A stretch of 41,202 nt of DNA from a virus. Position 1 is the stretch's first letter, and every line of letters starts with the position of its first letter. Where the stretch lies: IMG/VR virus record IMGVR_UViG_3300005618_000010, positions 1-41,202 of that record; one strand, written 5' to 3'. The notes below the pieces were generated by a model, which was not told the origin of the DNA, made no database searches, and worked only from the letters and a program-made list of their open reading frames with translations. A program made the translations under genes and the position numbers. Below are positions 8,771-16,153 of the stretch, one piece after another.

Positions 8771-10051
8771 ATGGCTGGATTTGGCGAAGGTTTCCTCGGG
8801 TCCCTCGGGCAGGGACTGCAAAACGCAGGCGCGATCCTGTCGCCCGCGGTCGATGAGCAGCAGGCGAAGGAGCGGGCCGACTTCCTGCCGAACGTGCTGC
8901 GGTCCCTCCAGGTCCGCAAGGAAATGCGCACGCTCGACGCTGACCAGCGATTCAGCGAGGCGGTCGGCGGCCTGCAACCCAGCGAAATGACCGATTCGGC
9001 CTCGATCCTCGACCGGCTGAAAAAGGTTCCGCTCGACGTACTGGCCGAAAGCCCGCGCGCACAACAGACGTTCAAGATCGCGGGCGATCTGCAGGCGAAA
9101 GAGGCGGCGCAGCAGGCCCGGAAAGACGCCCTGCAAATGCGTTACGACCAGATGGAGCAGCAGGCAGAGGTTGCGCGTCAGCGGTCGGAGGACACGCGGC
9201 TCGGCATCCAGGAGCGAGCGGCGGCTGACCGACGCCACGCCGAGCTCCAGCAGGCAACATTGCTGATGCGGGAGCAAATGGCGCGCGAAGGCTTCGCCTT
9301 GCGGCGCGAGATTGCGTCCGGGAACCAGGCGCTTCGCCGCGACATGATGGACGAGCGCCGCCAGCAGCGCGAGGACTCGCTGCTCACTCCGGAGGAGGCC
9401 CGCTTCATGGCGAAGCAGGCATGGACCGGCGATACATCCGTCTTCAACAACGTCGGCCGAGGCGCGCAGGGATCGCAGAACATCAAGATTCTCCGCTCTG
9501 CGATTATGGAAGTCGGCAAGGAAACAGGGAAAACCCCGGAGCAACTGGCCGCGAAAAATGCCGAGTTTTTCGGCACGAAAGCGGGCCAGCGCACCATCGG
9601 GACGCGCACAGCGAATATCGAAATGGCGGTGTCCGAGGCTCAGAACGTCATGCCGATTGCGCTAGCGGCGTCCGAGGCTGTAGACCGCACGAAGTACCCG
9701 AAACTAAACGACGTGTTGCTCGCCGTGCAGAAGGGGTCCGGCGACGAGAACGTCGTGAAACTCGGGACGGCGGTAAACGCACTCATCAACATTTACTCGC
9801 GCGCCATTGCGCCAAGCGGCGTGCCGACCGTCAGCGACAAGGATCACGCGCGAGACATCATCGCGGCGGCGTATTCGAAAGGGCAATTCCGCGCGGTTAC
9901 CGACATCATGAATCAGGAAATGGAAGCGGCGAAGAAATCGCCAGGGCAGGTCCGGGACGCGATGCGCCGTGAGATTACCGGCGAGGAGAGGCCGACTGCG
10001 CCTGCGGCATCCGCACCGAAAGTCGTGAAGTGGGGCGATCTGAGGCCATAA
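8771..10051 (+). CDS. coiled-coil internal virion/ejection protein
   Basis: 426 residues from the ATG at 8771, which follows the ribosome site AAGGAGACTGAC; an upstream in-frame ATG at 8678 lies inside the previous gene and is unlikely. Starts MAGFGEGFLGSLGQGLQNAG, followed by a long charged coiled coil (about residues 90-215, RYDQMEQQAEVARQRSEDTR) and a helical C-terminal domain ending KVVKWGDLRP. This matches proteins that are carried in the capsid and ejected with DNA by short-tailed phages. No lytic transglycosylase motif is seen. Confidence 0.6.
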   Translation: MAGFGEGFLGSLGQGLQNAGAILSPAVDEQQAKERADFLPNVLRSLQVRKEMRTLDADQRFSEAVGGLQPSEMTDSASILDRLKKVPLDVLAESPRAQQTFKIAGDLQAKEAAQQARKDALQMRYDQMEQQAEVARQRSEDTRLGIQERAAADRRHAELQQATLLMREQMAREGFALRREIASGNQALRRDMMDERRQQREDSLLTPEEARFMAKQAWTGDTSVFNNVGRGAQGSQNIKILRSAIMEVGKETGKTPEQLAAKNAEFFGTKAGQRTIGTRTANIEMAVSEAQNVMPIALAASEAVDRTKYPKLNDVLLAVQKGSGDENVVKLGTAVNALINIYSRAIAPSGVPTVSDKDHARDIIAAAYSKGQFRAVTDIMNQEMEAAKKSPGQVRDAMRREITGEERPTAPAASAPKVVKWGDLRP

Positions 10052-10053
10052 AC

Positions 10054-11844
10054 ATGGACGTTGAACTTCCAGATGGAACCGTAGTGCAGGGCGTGCCGGA
10101 AAACATCACCCGGCCGCAACTGGCAATGCGCCTTTCGGCGAACGGCATGAAGGTTCCCGCCGAGTGGATGCGCCCTGATAAACCCGAGGCCGACGCAGCC
10201 AGCGGCGCTGTGCAGGCTGGGCTATCAATGCTGTCCAGCGCGACGACGGGCCTCCTCGGGCGCGCTGGCGGGACCATCGGCGGCATCGCGGGCTCTATCG
10301 CTTCCGGGAAGTTCGGAACGCAGGAAGGCGCGCAATTGGCCGGGGATATCGCGAACGAAACCGCGCGCAAGTTCACATACCAGCCGGAAAGCGAAGCCGG
10401 GAAGTCGGCCCTGGAGTCGATTGGAAGGCTATTCGAGGCGTCTAAACTAGGCGGCCTGGGACCGGCCGAAACCTTCGCTCTGGGCGGCATCGCGCCGGCC
10501 GCGCGCCCTGCGGTCCCGCAAGTGCGCGCAGCGGTGACGAGGGCGCTTGCGAAGGACATCCCCGACGAAGCAATGGGCGTGGTCAGTGGAGTCCCAGCAA
10601 ATACCCGCTTCGGAACGGTCGGCGGTGCTGGGGTAGCCGAAGACACGCTGCGCCGCACTCAGGCCGCGTCGCTGCCGGTTCCGGTGAAACTCACGAAAGG
10701 CCAGGCGACGCGAGACTTCGCCGACCAACAATTCGAGCGCGAGACCGCGAAGAATCCGACCGTCGGCGAGCCTCTACGTCAGCGATTCGCAGAGCAGAAC
10801 CAGCAAATCCTGCAGAACTTCGACGCCTGGCTCGACAAGACGGGCGCCGAAGCTGGAAGCCTGCGGGCAACCGGCGAGGCAGTTTCGAAGGCGGTCGTCG
10901 AGAAATCGAATAAGGCAAAAAGCGAGATCCGCGCGGCGTACAAGCGCGCTGCGGAGACCGGGGCAATGTCCGAGGAAATCGACCTCGCGCCGCTCCGAAC
11001 CTACCTCGAAGAGCATAAGCCGGAAGCAATCAATGCGACCGTACTCGCAACCGCCGAGGCGAAATTGGACCAACTTTCCGGCGGCCGGCCGACGATGCCC
11101 ATCGGAGCGCTCGAGGAGGTCCGCAAGGCGGTCGGGAAAGTGTCAGGAAAGGACGCCACGAACGCGACTTTCGGGGCCGAAGTAAAGAACGTAATCGACG
11201 GACTCACTGATGGAAAAGGCGGTGAAGCCTACAAGCAGGCGCGCGCCATGCGTTTCCGGTATGGCGAAGAATTCGAGCGCCAGGGCGTAGTCGACAAACT
11301 GCTCTCGAAGAAACCCGGCACGAACGACCGCGCCGTCGCCTTCGAGGACGTTTTCGATCACAGCATCCTGAAGGGAAGCCTCGATGACGTGCGCGCGATG
11401 CGAAAGACGCTCCAGACAGCCGGGCCGGAAGGTCAACAGGCGTGGCGCGAGCTCCAAGGTGCGACGATCAAACACCTAAAGGACGAGATTACAAAGAGCG
11501 TCGCACCGGACATCAACGGGAATCAGGTCGTATCTCCGGCCCGTCTAAACGCGCTGGTGACTGCGCTCGACAAGGACGGGAAGCTAGATTTCATCTTCGG
11601 CAAGCAGGGCGCCCAGCAGATCCGCGACGTGAACGGGATCGCAAAAGACGTATTCACATCGCCCCCCGGGTCAGTGAACCACTCGAACACGACGAGCGTT
11701 CTCGTCATGATGCTGGACAAACTGGCCGGCAAGACGACGGGGATTCCTGGACTTGGATGGGCGACGGGGGCAGCGGCGAAGGAGGTTCAAAACGCAGGGC
11801 TGCGCAAACGCGTCCGCGAATCCCTTGCGGAGCCCCCGCCATGA
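10054..11844 (+). CDS. large internal virion protein
   Basis: 596 residues from the ATG at 10054, 2 nt after the previous stop. The first ~35 residues read MDVELPDGTVVQGVPENITR, a small N-terminal module that recurs in phage internal and ejection proteins. A hydrophobic Gly/Ala segment follows (SSATTGLLGRAGGTIGGIAG, residues ~60-85), possibly membrane-interacting during ejection. The rest is mostly helical and charged. The trio of large genes from 7219 to 11844 is best read as the ejectosome set. Confidence 0.6.
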   Translation: MDVELPDGTVVQGVPENITRPQLAMRLSANGMKVPAEWMRPDKPEADAASGAVQAGLSMLSSATTGLLGRAGGTIGGIAGSIASGKFGTQEGAQLAGDIANETARKFTYQPESEAGKSALESIGRLFEASKLGGLGPAETFALGGIAPAARPAVPQVRAAVTRALAKDIPDEAMGVVSGVPANTRFGTVGGAGVAEDTLRRTQAASLPVPVKLTKGQATRDFADQQFERETAKNPTVGEPLRQRFAEQNQQILQNFDAWLDKTGAEAGSLRATGEAVSKAVVEKSNKAKSEIRAAYKRAAETGAMSEEIDLAPLRTYLEEHKPEAINATVLATAEAKLDQLSGGRPTMPIGALEEVRKAVGKVSGKDATNATFGAEVKNVIDGLTDGKGGEAYKQARAMRFRYGEEFERQGVVDKLLSKKPGTNDRAVAFEDVFDHSILKGSLDDVRAMRKTLQTAGPEGQQAWRELQGATIKHLKDEITKSVAPDINGNQVVSPARLNALVTALDKDGKLDFIFGKQGAQQIRDVNGIAKDVFTSPPGSVNHSNTTSVLVMMLDKLAGKTTGIPGLGWATGAAAKEVQNAGLRKRVRESLAEPPP

Positions 11845-12008
11845 CCGGCGTGAACTACGTCCCCCGTGTACCGAACGCTGCCGATTTCAAATATGAGAAC
11901 GGGACGTGGCCGATCTGCGTCGACTCGACGACGGGCGATGTATACGTGATTCTTACCGGCGTTGCGCCGTACAACGAAATAGTGAAGGTGGCGCAAGTTA
12001 TTCCATAG
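11841..12008 (+). CDS. small hypothetical protein (55 aa)
   Basis: ATG in an ATGA overlap with the preceding gene. Product begins MTGVNYVPRVPNAADFKYEN and ends TGVAPYNEIVKVAQVIP; it is beta-rich and Tyr/Val-rich. The coupling supports translation. Function unknown; it sits between internal virion proteins and the tail fibre, so a minor tail role is possible. Confidence 0.55.
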   Translation: MTGVNYVPRVPNAADFKYENGTWPICVDSTTGDVYVILTGVAPYNEIVKVAQVIP

Positions 12009-12020
12009 CGCCAAATTAAA

Positions 12021-12041
12021 TAGACCGTCGGGATGACGGAC
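12021..12041 (+). repeat. 21-bp repeat with inverted symmetry, copy 1
   Basis: Identical over 21 bases to 37170-37190. Contains the hairpin-forming core CCGTCGGGATGACGG (5-bp stem CCGTC/GACGG). Located in the leader of the tail-fibre gene, upstream of its ribosome binding site. The second copy spans the start codon of the large terminase. Both are on the plus strand and in front of structural genes. Confidence 0.75.
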
Positions 12042-12052
12042 AGGAGCAGAAG

Positions 12053-12877
12053 ATGGGATCGAAGTACACGAGCCAGACGCAATCGGGATACAACGCCAGC
12101 CCACCGCCTGACGACGGCAGCGTTCAGGCGTCGAACAAGGTTTCATGGTCGACGATGGTAAAGGCGAAGATCGGAGACCCGGTGCTCGCTTTGGCGCAGG
12201 CAATCAACTCCGCTCTGGTGACGTTCACGAACTTCGGCTCTCGCGCAGTCACCGCCACTGATTCGGTGGCCGCCGCCGATCACATGAAAACGATTGAGGC
12301 GAGCGGCACGTTCACCGAGTCTCTACCGGACGCCGCTGCGACGGGCGCGGGATTCATTGTGACGGTGAAGAATATCGGCACGGGAGTGATAACTGTTGCG
12401 CTGACTACGGCGGCAGACACACTCGACACAACGGTAAACGGGACGCTCAAACTCCCTCAAAAGTGTGTTGCACGATTCAAGATAAATGACGCCGCGACTG
12501 GATACATCATTGATTCGTATTCAACGGAATATTCAGATTCCTATACGCCGACCATCGGGGATACAAACAACATCACCTCGTCAACAGCGCGGGTAACTGG
12601 CTACAGCCGCGTCGGAAATAGCGTCACCCTGGCCGGTGGAGCACTCCTGAATCTTACATCGACCGGAGATACGTACTTTTCTATCACCCTCCCGGTCGGC
12701 GGAAACTTTGTCAATACGTTCGACGCCGGCGGCCAGATAAGCGTTGCCGGGACAACCTTTTCGGACGCCGGAAGTGGGGCTGGAATAGTGTCGAGCGCAA
12801 AGATACTTTTCCGATATTTCGCAAGCGTATCCGGGGTGCAGGCAGTTTCTTTCAGCGCGACATATCAGGTTCTTTAG
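12053..12877 (+). CDS. tail fibre-like protein
   Basis: 274 residues; CAGGAGCAGAAG gives the ribosome binding site. N-terminal residues are polar and disordered (SQTQSGYNASPPPDDGSVQA). Beta-rich Ser/Thr/Gly/Ala sequence then forms two parts: residues ~60-160 (GTGVITVALTTAADTLDTTV) and a C-terminal part ending SVSGVQAVSFSATYQVL. The composition matches trimeric tail fibres or baseplate proteins of phages. It precedes the tail esterase by 5 nt, and the two probably form the host-recognition apparatus. Confidence 0.6.
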   Translation: MGSKYTSQTQSGYNASPPPDDGSVQASNKVSWSTMVKAKIGDPVLALAQAINSALVTFTNFGSRAVTATDSVAAADHMKTIEASGTFTESLPDAAATGAGFIVTVKNIGTGVITVALTTAADTLDTTVNGTLKLPQKCVARFKINDAATGYIIDSYSTEYSDSYTPTIGDTNNITSSTARVTGYSRVGNSVTLAGGALLNLTSTGDTYFSITLPVGGNFVNTFDAGGQISVAGTTFSDAGSGAGIVSSAKILFRYFASVSGVQAVSFSATYQVL

Positions 12878-12882
12878 AGGCT

Positions 12883-14088
12883 ATGGAAGAATCATCCTCC
12901 AGCGGCCAAACAATCACGCCCACGCCGCAGAACCTTGCGCTGTTCACATTGAAGGGCGGCAAGGTGTGGGACGTTGCCGCGAGTTTCTCGGTGGAAAATG
13001 TTAACGGCAATTCCTGGATTCAATTCGGTATCAGCCAGGCGAGCCAAAACATCACCGGAGCGGCCGGCAAGGATTGGCTTCGCGCCAATTGCAGCGGGGC
13101 GAACGCTGTCTGCGGAGGGAGCATTCCTAGAGTAAGAATTACTCTACCGCAAGACGCTCCGATCTATTTCGTCCTCAAAAGCGACTCCTGCAACACGGGC
13201 GCGAATGCATCGGCGTATTTATCGGCGGTCGAAGTTCTTGAGCCGCGCAGCACGATTACCTGCCACGGAGACTCACTGACGCAGGGAGTAGGAGTAACGC
13301 CGTGGCCGACCACGCTTGCCAGCCTGCTCGGGCGCACCGTGGAGAACAAGGCTTTGAGCGGACGCCTATCCAAGCATATCGCCGGGAACATGGGCGCGGC
13401 AGCGCTGCTGCTGTCCGTCACTGGAGACACGATTCCCGCGAGCGGTGCGGTTATAGCCACGTTCAACCCGGCAGCGGCGAACCTGTTCAGCAACTCGAAC
13501 ATGGGAACGATCAGCTACACCGGATCGCTTTATGGCATTCGCGGCACGCTGGCGGTTTCCTACACCGGGCCTGATACAGGGACTGCCACCTTCACGCGCA
13601 CGGCAGCGGGTTGCCCGGAAATCATCCCGCCCGATACGCCTTTCATCATCGACACGGCCGGGCACGAGTTCAATACGACGGTCATTTGGGCGGGGAAAAA
13701 CGACCAGATCACCAATCCGACGACTGCGGTTGCCGACATTCTTGCCAACGTCGCGCGGATGGTTGCTTTCCTCAAGCCGGTGGACAAGCGGTTCATCGTC
13801 ATGGGGATTCACGCAGCGCGATACGAGCCAATCGGCAGCGGGTATCAGACAGTCATCAATGCGATCAACCAGGCACTGCGGATAGCGTACCCGAACAACT
13901 TCCTCGACATTGGGCGCATCCTGGTCAACGCCTACGACCCGAGCGTGGCGCAGGACGTAACCGACCACGGGAATCTCGTCATTCCGTCCACGCTGGTTGT
14001 CGACGGGATGCTGCATCCGAACACACTGGCAAACACGACCGTCATCGCCCCCGCGGTGCAGGCGTTCATCAGTCAAAGGGGATGGTAA
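12883..14088 (+). CDS. tail-associated SGNH/GDSL esterase
   Basis: 401 residues. An N-terminal ~115-residue beta domain (attachment or carbohydrate binding) precedes an SGNH hydrolase. Block I is CHGDSLTQG with nucleophile Ser131, block II-like NKALSG follows, block III is GKND with oxyanion Asn273, and the Asp/His pair lies in DGMLHPN (Asp374, His378). A beta-rich insertion (~residues 190-250) separates blocks II and III. SGNH enzymes on phage tails commonly remove acetyl groups from surface polysaccharide during adsorption. The substrate cannot be read from sequence. The spacing of Asp and His is one residue longer than the usual DxxH. Confidence 0.8.
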   Translation: MEESSSSGQTITPTPQNLALFTLKGGKVWDVAASFSVENVNGNSWIQFGISQASQNITGAAGKDWLRANCSGANAVCGGSIPRVRITLPQDAPIYFVLKSDSCNTGANASAYLSAVEVLEPRSTITCHGDSLTQGVGVTPWPTTLASLLGRTVENKALSGRLSKHIAGNMGAAALLLSVTGDTIPASGAVIATFNPAAANLFSNSNMGTISYTGSLYGIRGTLAVSYTGPDTGTATFTRTAAGCPEIIPPDTPFIIDTAGHEFNTTVIWAGKNDQITNPTTAVADILANVARMVAFLKPVDKRFIVMGIHAARYEPIGSGYQTVINAINQALRIAYPNNFLDIGRILVNAYDPSVAQDVTDHGNLVIPSTLVVDGMLHPNTLANTTVIAPAVQAFISQRGW

Positions 14089-14358
14089 ATGGACGCGAAA
14101 AGGTTTCATCCAGAGGACATTGAGGCAATGGCTCTGGCCTTTGCTCGCGCCATACAACAGGCGAGAAGCGTGTCAGACAGCGAACACTTCGACCATCACC
14201 GATGGGTGAGCAAGAGAATTCTTGCCGAGCAAGCGCGAGAGGCGTTCTGGAAACAAATGTCCGAGCACGCAGCGAAGTGGGGAATGATTTGCGTGCTGAG
14301 TGCTGGATTCTATGCCCTGTACCTCGGGGCGCGATTCATGCTGAAGCTGCCGGTATGA
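14089..14358 (+). CDS. small membrane protein, holin-cassette candidate
   Basis: 89 residues. A hydrophilic, His-rich N-terminal part (SVSDSEHFDHHRWVSKRILA) is followed by one C-terminal membrane segment (WGMICVLSAGFYALYLGARF). This class of short phage protein often lies next to holins and endolysins. Translationally coupled to the following membrane gene (ATGA). It may be a class III-like holin or a holin partner; the alternative is a virion membrane protein. Confidence 0.6.
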   Translation: MDAKRFHPEDIEAMALAFARAIQQARSVSDSEHFDHHRWVSKRILAEQAREAFWKQMSEHAAKWGMICVLSAGFYALYLGARFMLKLPV

Positions 14359-14669
14359 GAGCAACCGATGCCGCGTTGATGATCGTCGCGCTCTGCGTGG
14401 CATGGAGCTTCTACCGTGCCCATCGTAACGCCGCGTTCACCTTCAACCTGTTCGATCTCATCATGGACAACGGCCGGGTTTCGCGCTTGGCCTGCGTGTT
14501 CCTAGGCTCATTCCTCGTCACGTCCTGGATCATGGTTCGCCTGACGCTCGACGGAAAGATGACCGAGGGCTACATGACCGCATTCGGGGCGCTGTGGATT
14601 ATCCCGATCACGGCCAAGCTATTCAGCCCTGCGCCGATCACGCCGAACAATCCCCCGGGGACACCATGA
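14355..14669 (+). CDS. three-segment membrane protein, probable holin
   Basis: 104 residues, with ATGA overlaps at both ends. Three hydrophobic segments are visible: ALMIVALCVAWSFY near the N-terminus, LACVFLGSFLVTSWIMV in the middle and AFGALWIIPITAKLFS near the C-terminus, followed by a Pro-rich polar tail. Size, topology and position directly before the endolysin are those of a holin, which permeabilises the inner membrane at lysis time. It is assigned by context rather than a signature motif. Confidence 0.65.
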   Translation: MRATDAALMIVALCVAWSFYRAHRNAAFTFNLFDLIMDNGRVSRLACVFLGSFLVTSWIMVRLTLDGKMTEGYMTAFGALWIIPITAKLFSPAPITPNNPPGTP

Positions 14670-15217
14670 CCGATCCTGATGACACGCTGCCGGGCATCCC
14701 GCAGATCACTCTCGAGCAGCTCGAGGCCATCGTCCCGCACGCCAGTCCGGGGCGCTTGCAGGGGTTCGTTGACCCGATAAACGCGGCCATCCGGGAATTC
14801 GGTATCCAGAAGGTCCCCGAGTTCCTCGCCCAGACCGCCCACGAATCCGAGGGGTTTCTCTACCTGCGCGAGATTTGGGGACCGACGCCTGAGCAGGCGC
14901 GCTACGAAGGCCGCGCCGACCTCGGCAACAACCGACCCGGCGACGGAAGCCGCTACCGCGGCCGCGGCTTGATTCAGGTCACCGGCCGGGCCAACTACGC
15001 CGCCTGCGGGGATGCGCTCAACCTGCCGCTCCTTGAGCAGCCCGAGTTGCTCGAGCACCCGGAGGGCGCCTGCCGCTCGGCCGGCTGGTTTTGGAAAGAG
15101 CGCGGGCTGGACGCAATCGACGATTTCGAGCGCATGACCAGGCGGATCAATGGGGGCACCAACGGCCTAGCCGATCGGTTCGCCTACCTCGGCCGAGCAA
15201 GGGAGGCGCTCGCATGA
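14666..15217 (+). CDS. endolysin, glycoside hydrolase family 19
   Basis: 183 residues, ATGA overlap with the holin candidate. Contains the GH19 signature region EFLAQTAHESEGFLYLREIW with the catalytic Glu60 in AHES, the GSRYRGRGLIQVTGRANY motif and the C-terminal RRINGGTNGLADRFAYL. GH19 lysozymes of phages cleave peptidoglycan glycan strands. No signal peptide is seen, so export depends on the holin. Length and motifs are complete. Confidence 0.88.
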   Translation: MTDPDDTLPGIPQITLEQLEAIVPHASPGRLQGFVDPINAAIREFGIQKVPEFLAQTAHESEGFLYLREIWGPTPEQARYEGRADLGNNRPGDGSRYRGRGLIQVTGRANYAACGDALNLPLLEQPELLEHPEGACRSAGWFWKERGLDAIDDFERMTRRINGGTNGLADRFAYLGRAREALA

Positions 15218-15621
15218 ATCTCCTGCTCTACGGGGTTGTGGCCTTGGCCATCATCGGCGCTCTGGGTGGCATTGGCTACAAGGTCCGCGAATCCGGATAC
15301 GACGCCTGCAAGCTCGAATGGCAGGAAGCGGAGGCCGAGCGAATGAAGGACGAGGTAGGGAAAAACTTCCTTGCCTCTACAAAACTGGAGAAAGGCAATG
15401 CAGATGCGAAAGTCGTTTATCGCACCATCACCCGGGACGTGGACAAAGTGGTTGATCGTGTGGAGTACCGCGATGTGTGCTTCGATGATGATGGGCTGCG
15501 CCTCGCCAACGACGCCCTCCGGGGCACGCGCACCCCTGTCGGCGGACCTGACCTCACCCTGCCCGGACCTGGAGCCGCTGGAAGCGGGATCAAGAGCGGC
15601 GGTGCTGCGAAAGGTCGTTGA
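15214..15621 (+). CDS. Rz: Rz-like inner-membrane spanin
   Basis: 135 residues. N-terminal membrane anchor (LLLYGVVALAIIGALGGIGY) is followed by a charged periplasmic region with coiled-coil character (CKLEWQEAEAERMKDEV). It overlaps the endolysin by ATGA and contains the Rz1 gene in another frame. Rz bridges to the Rz1 lipoprotein to disrupt the outer membrane at the last step of lysis, consistent with a Gram-negative host. Confidence 0.8.
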   Translation: MNLLLYGVVALAIIGALGGIGYKVRESGYDACKLEWQEAEAERMKDEVGKNFLASTKLEKGNADAKVVYRTITRDVDKVVDRVEYRDVCFDDDGLRLANDALRGTRTPVGGPDLTLPGPGAAGSGIKSGGAAKGR

Positions 15622-15685
15622 GGTGAGCGAGTCGTACTATGAGTGCCAGCGGCGCCACCGGGCTCTAGCCGAAGCGGTGAAGTGA
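15398..15685 (+). CDS. Rz1: Rz1-like outer-membrane spanin lipoprotein, embedded in Rz
   Basis: About 95 residues in a frame different from Rz. The start at 15398 has GGAG 7 nt upstream; 15404 is an alternative. It carries a basic signal peptide with hydrophobic core (TWTKWLIVWSTAMCASMMMG) and a lipobox MMGC, followed by a Ser/Pro/Thr-rich mature N-terminus and a charged C-terminus (ESYYECQRRHRALAEAVK). It overlaps Rz for most of its length and extends past its stop, the classical nested spanin arrangement. Confidence 0.78.
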   Translation: MQMRKSFIAPSPGTWTKWLIVWSTAMCASMMMGCASPTTPSGARAPLSADLTSPCPDLEPLEAGSRAAVLRKVVEVSESYYECQRRHRALAEAVK

Positions 15686-15966
15686 ACGCCCTGACCGACA
15701 AGCTGACCGAGCACGAGCGGCAGATACTCGTCGGTCTCTGCAACGGCCTTTCATTCCCCGACATCGCCGACGTGATGCGGCTGCAGGCCCACGCCGTCCG
15801 GGTTGCCGGCTGGCGGATGTACCCGAAGATCGGGGCGGCAAATTCGGTGCAGGCGGCCTACCTGTGGGGGTGCGCGGAGGAGCGGCCGGCGGATCGCAGG
15901 CTCGCGGCCGACATCGCCAAGGCGGCGGCCGGGATCGCGCTGGGCAGGATCATGCGGCGGGCGTAG
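15682..15966 (+). CDS. LuxR/GerE-type HTH DNA-binding protein
   Basis: 94 residues, GTG start overlapping the Rz1 stop (GTGA). The region LTEHERQILVGLCNGLSFPD then IADVMRLQAHAVRVAGWRMY is a GerE-type helix-turn-helix; no receiver or ligand-binding domain precedes it. As the last gene of the late block before attP it may regulate late or host genes. An upstream in-frame ATG at 15643 is less likely. Confidence 0.65.
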   Translation: MNALTDKLTEHERQILVGLCNGLSFPDIADVMRLQAHAVRVAGWRMYPKIGAANSVQAAYLWGCAEERPADRRLAADIAKAAAGIALGRIMRRA

Positions 15967-15978
15967 CCCTGGGGAGAT

Positions 15979-16000
15979 TTTCCCCGCCCTTTCCCCACCC
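15979..16000. repeat. attP arm repeat, left copy
   Basis: A 22-bp segment made of two tandem 11-mers, TTTCCCCGCCC then TTTCCCCACCC, lying 13 bp after the HTH gene stop. An identical copy lies exactly 200 bp away at 16179-16200, in the same orientation, on the other side of the tRNA-like core. This is the arrangement expected of arm-type binding sites of a tyrosine integrase; the binding role is inference. Confidence 0.7.
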
Positions 16001-16082
16001 GGAGCCGATTTGGGCGGTATTGGGCCTCGGCTGGCTGCTGCCGTCATAGGGAAGCGCGGGATGTCCGGGCACGCCAACCGCA

Positions 16083-16137
16083 CTTGAAAACCGGCAAGGC
16101 GCAAGCCTTCGTGGGTTCGAATCCCACCCCTTCCGCC
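16083..16137 (+). other. attP: attP core: 3' half of a tRNA-Ser(UGA) gene
   Basis: Reads as a class II tRNA from the anticodon loop onward: CTTGAAA loop (anticodon TGA at 16085-16087), ACCGG stem strand, a long variable arm (AAGGC-GCAA-GCCTT), T arm GTGGG-TTCGAAT-CCCAC, acceptor strand CCCTTCC and GCC. The 5' half upstream does not fold (anticodon stem mispairs), so this is not a working tRNA. Placed next to int, it is the expected phage copy of the 3' end of a host tRNA-Ser gene used for integration. Integration would restore the host tRNA. Confidence 0.85.
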
Positions 16138-16153
16138 CTCTGAAAACAGGGAT

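Noticed and set aside
16021-16137. Complete functional tRNA-Ser gene at attP
   Set aside because: The upstream part can pair part of an acceptor stem, but the anticodon stem mispairs and the D arm is not formed; better read as 3' tRNA identity of an attP.
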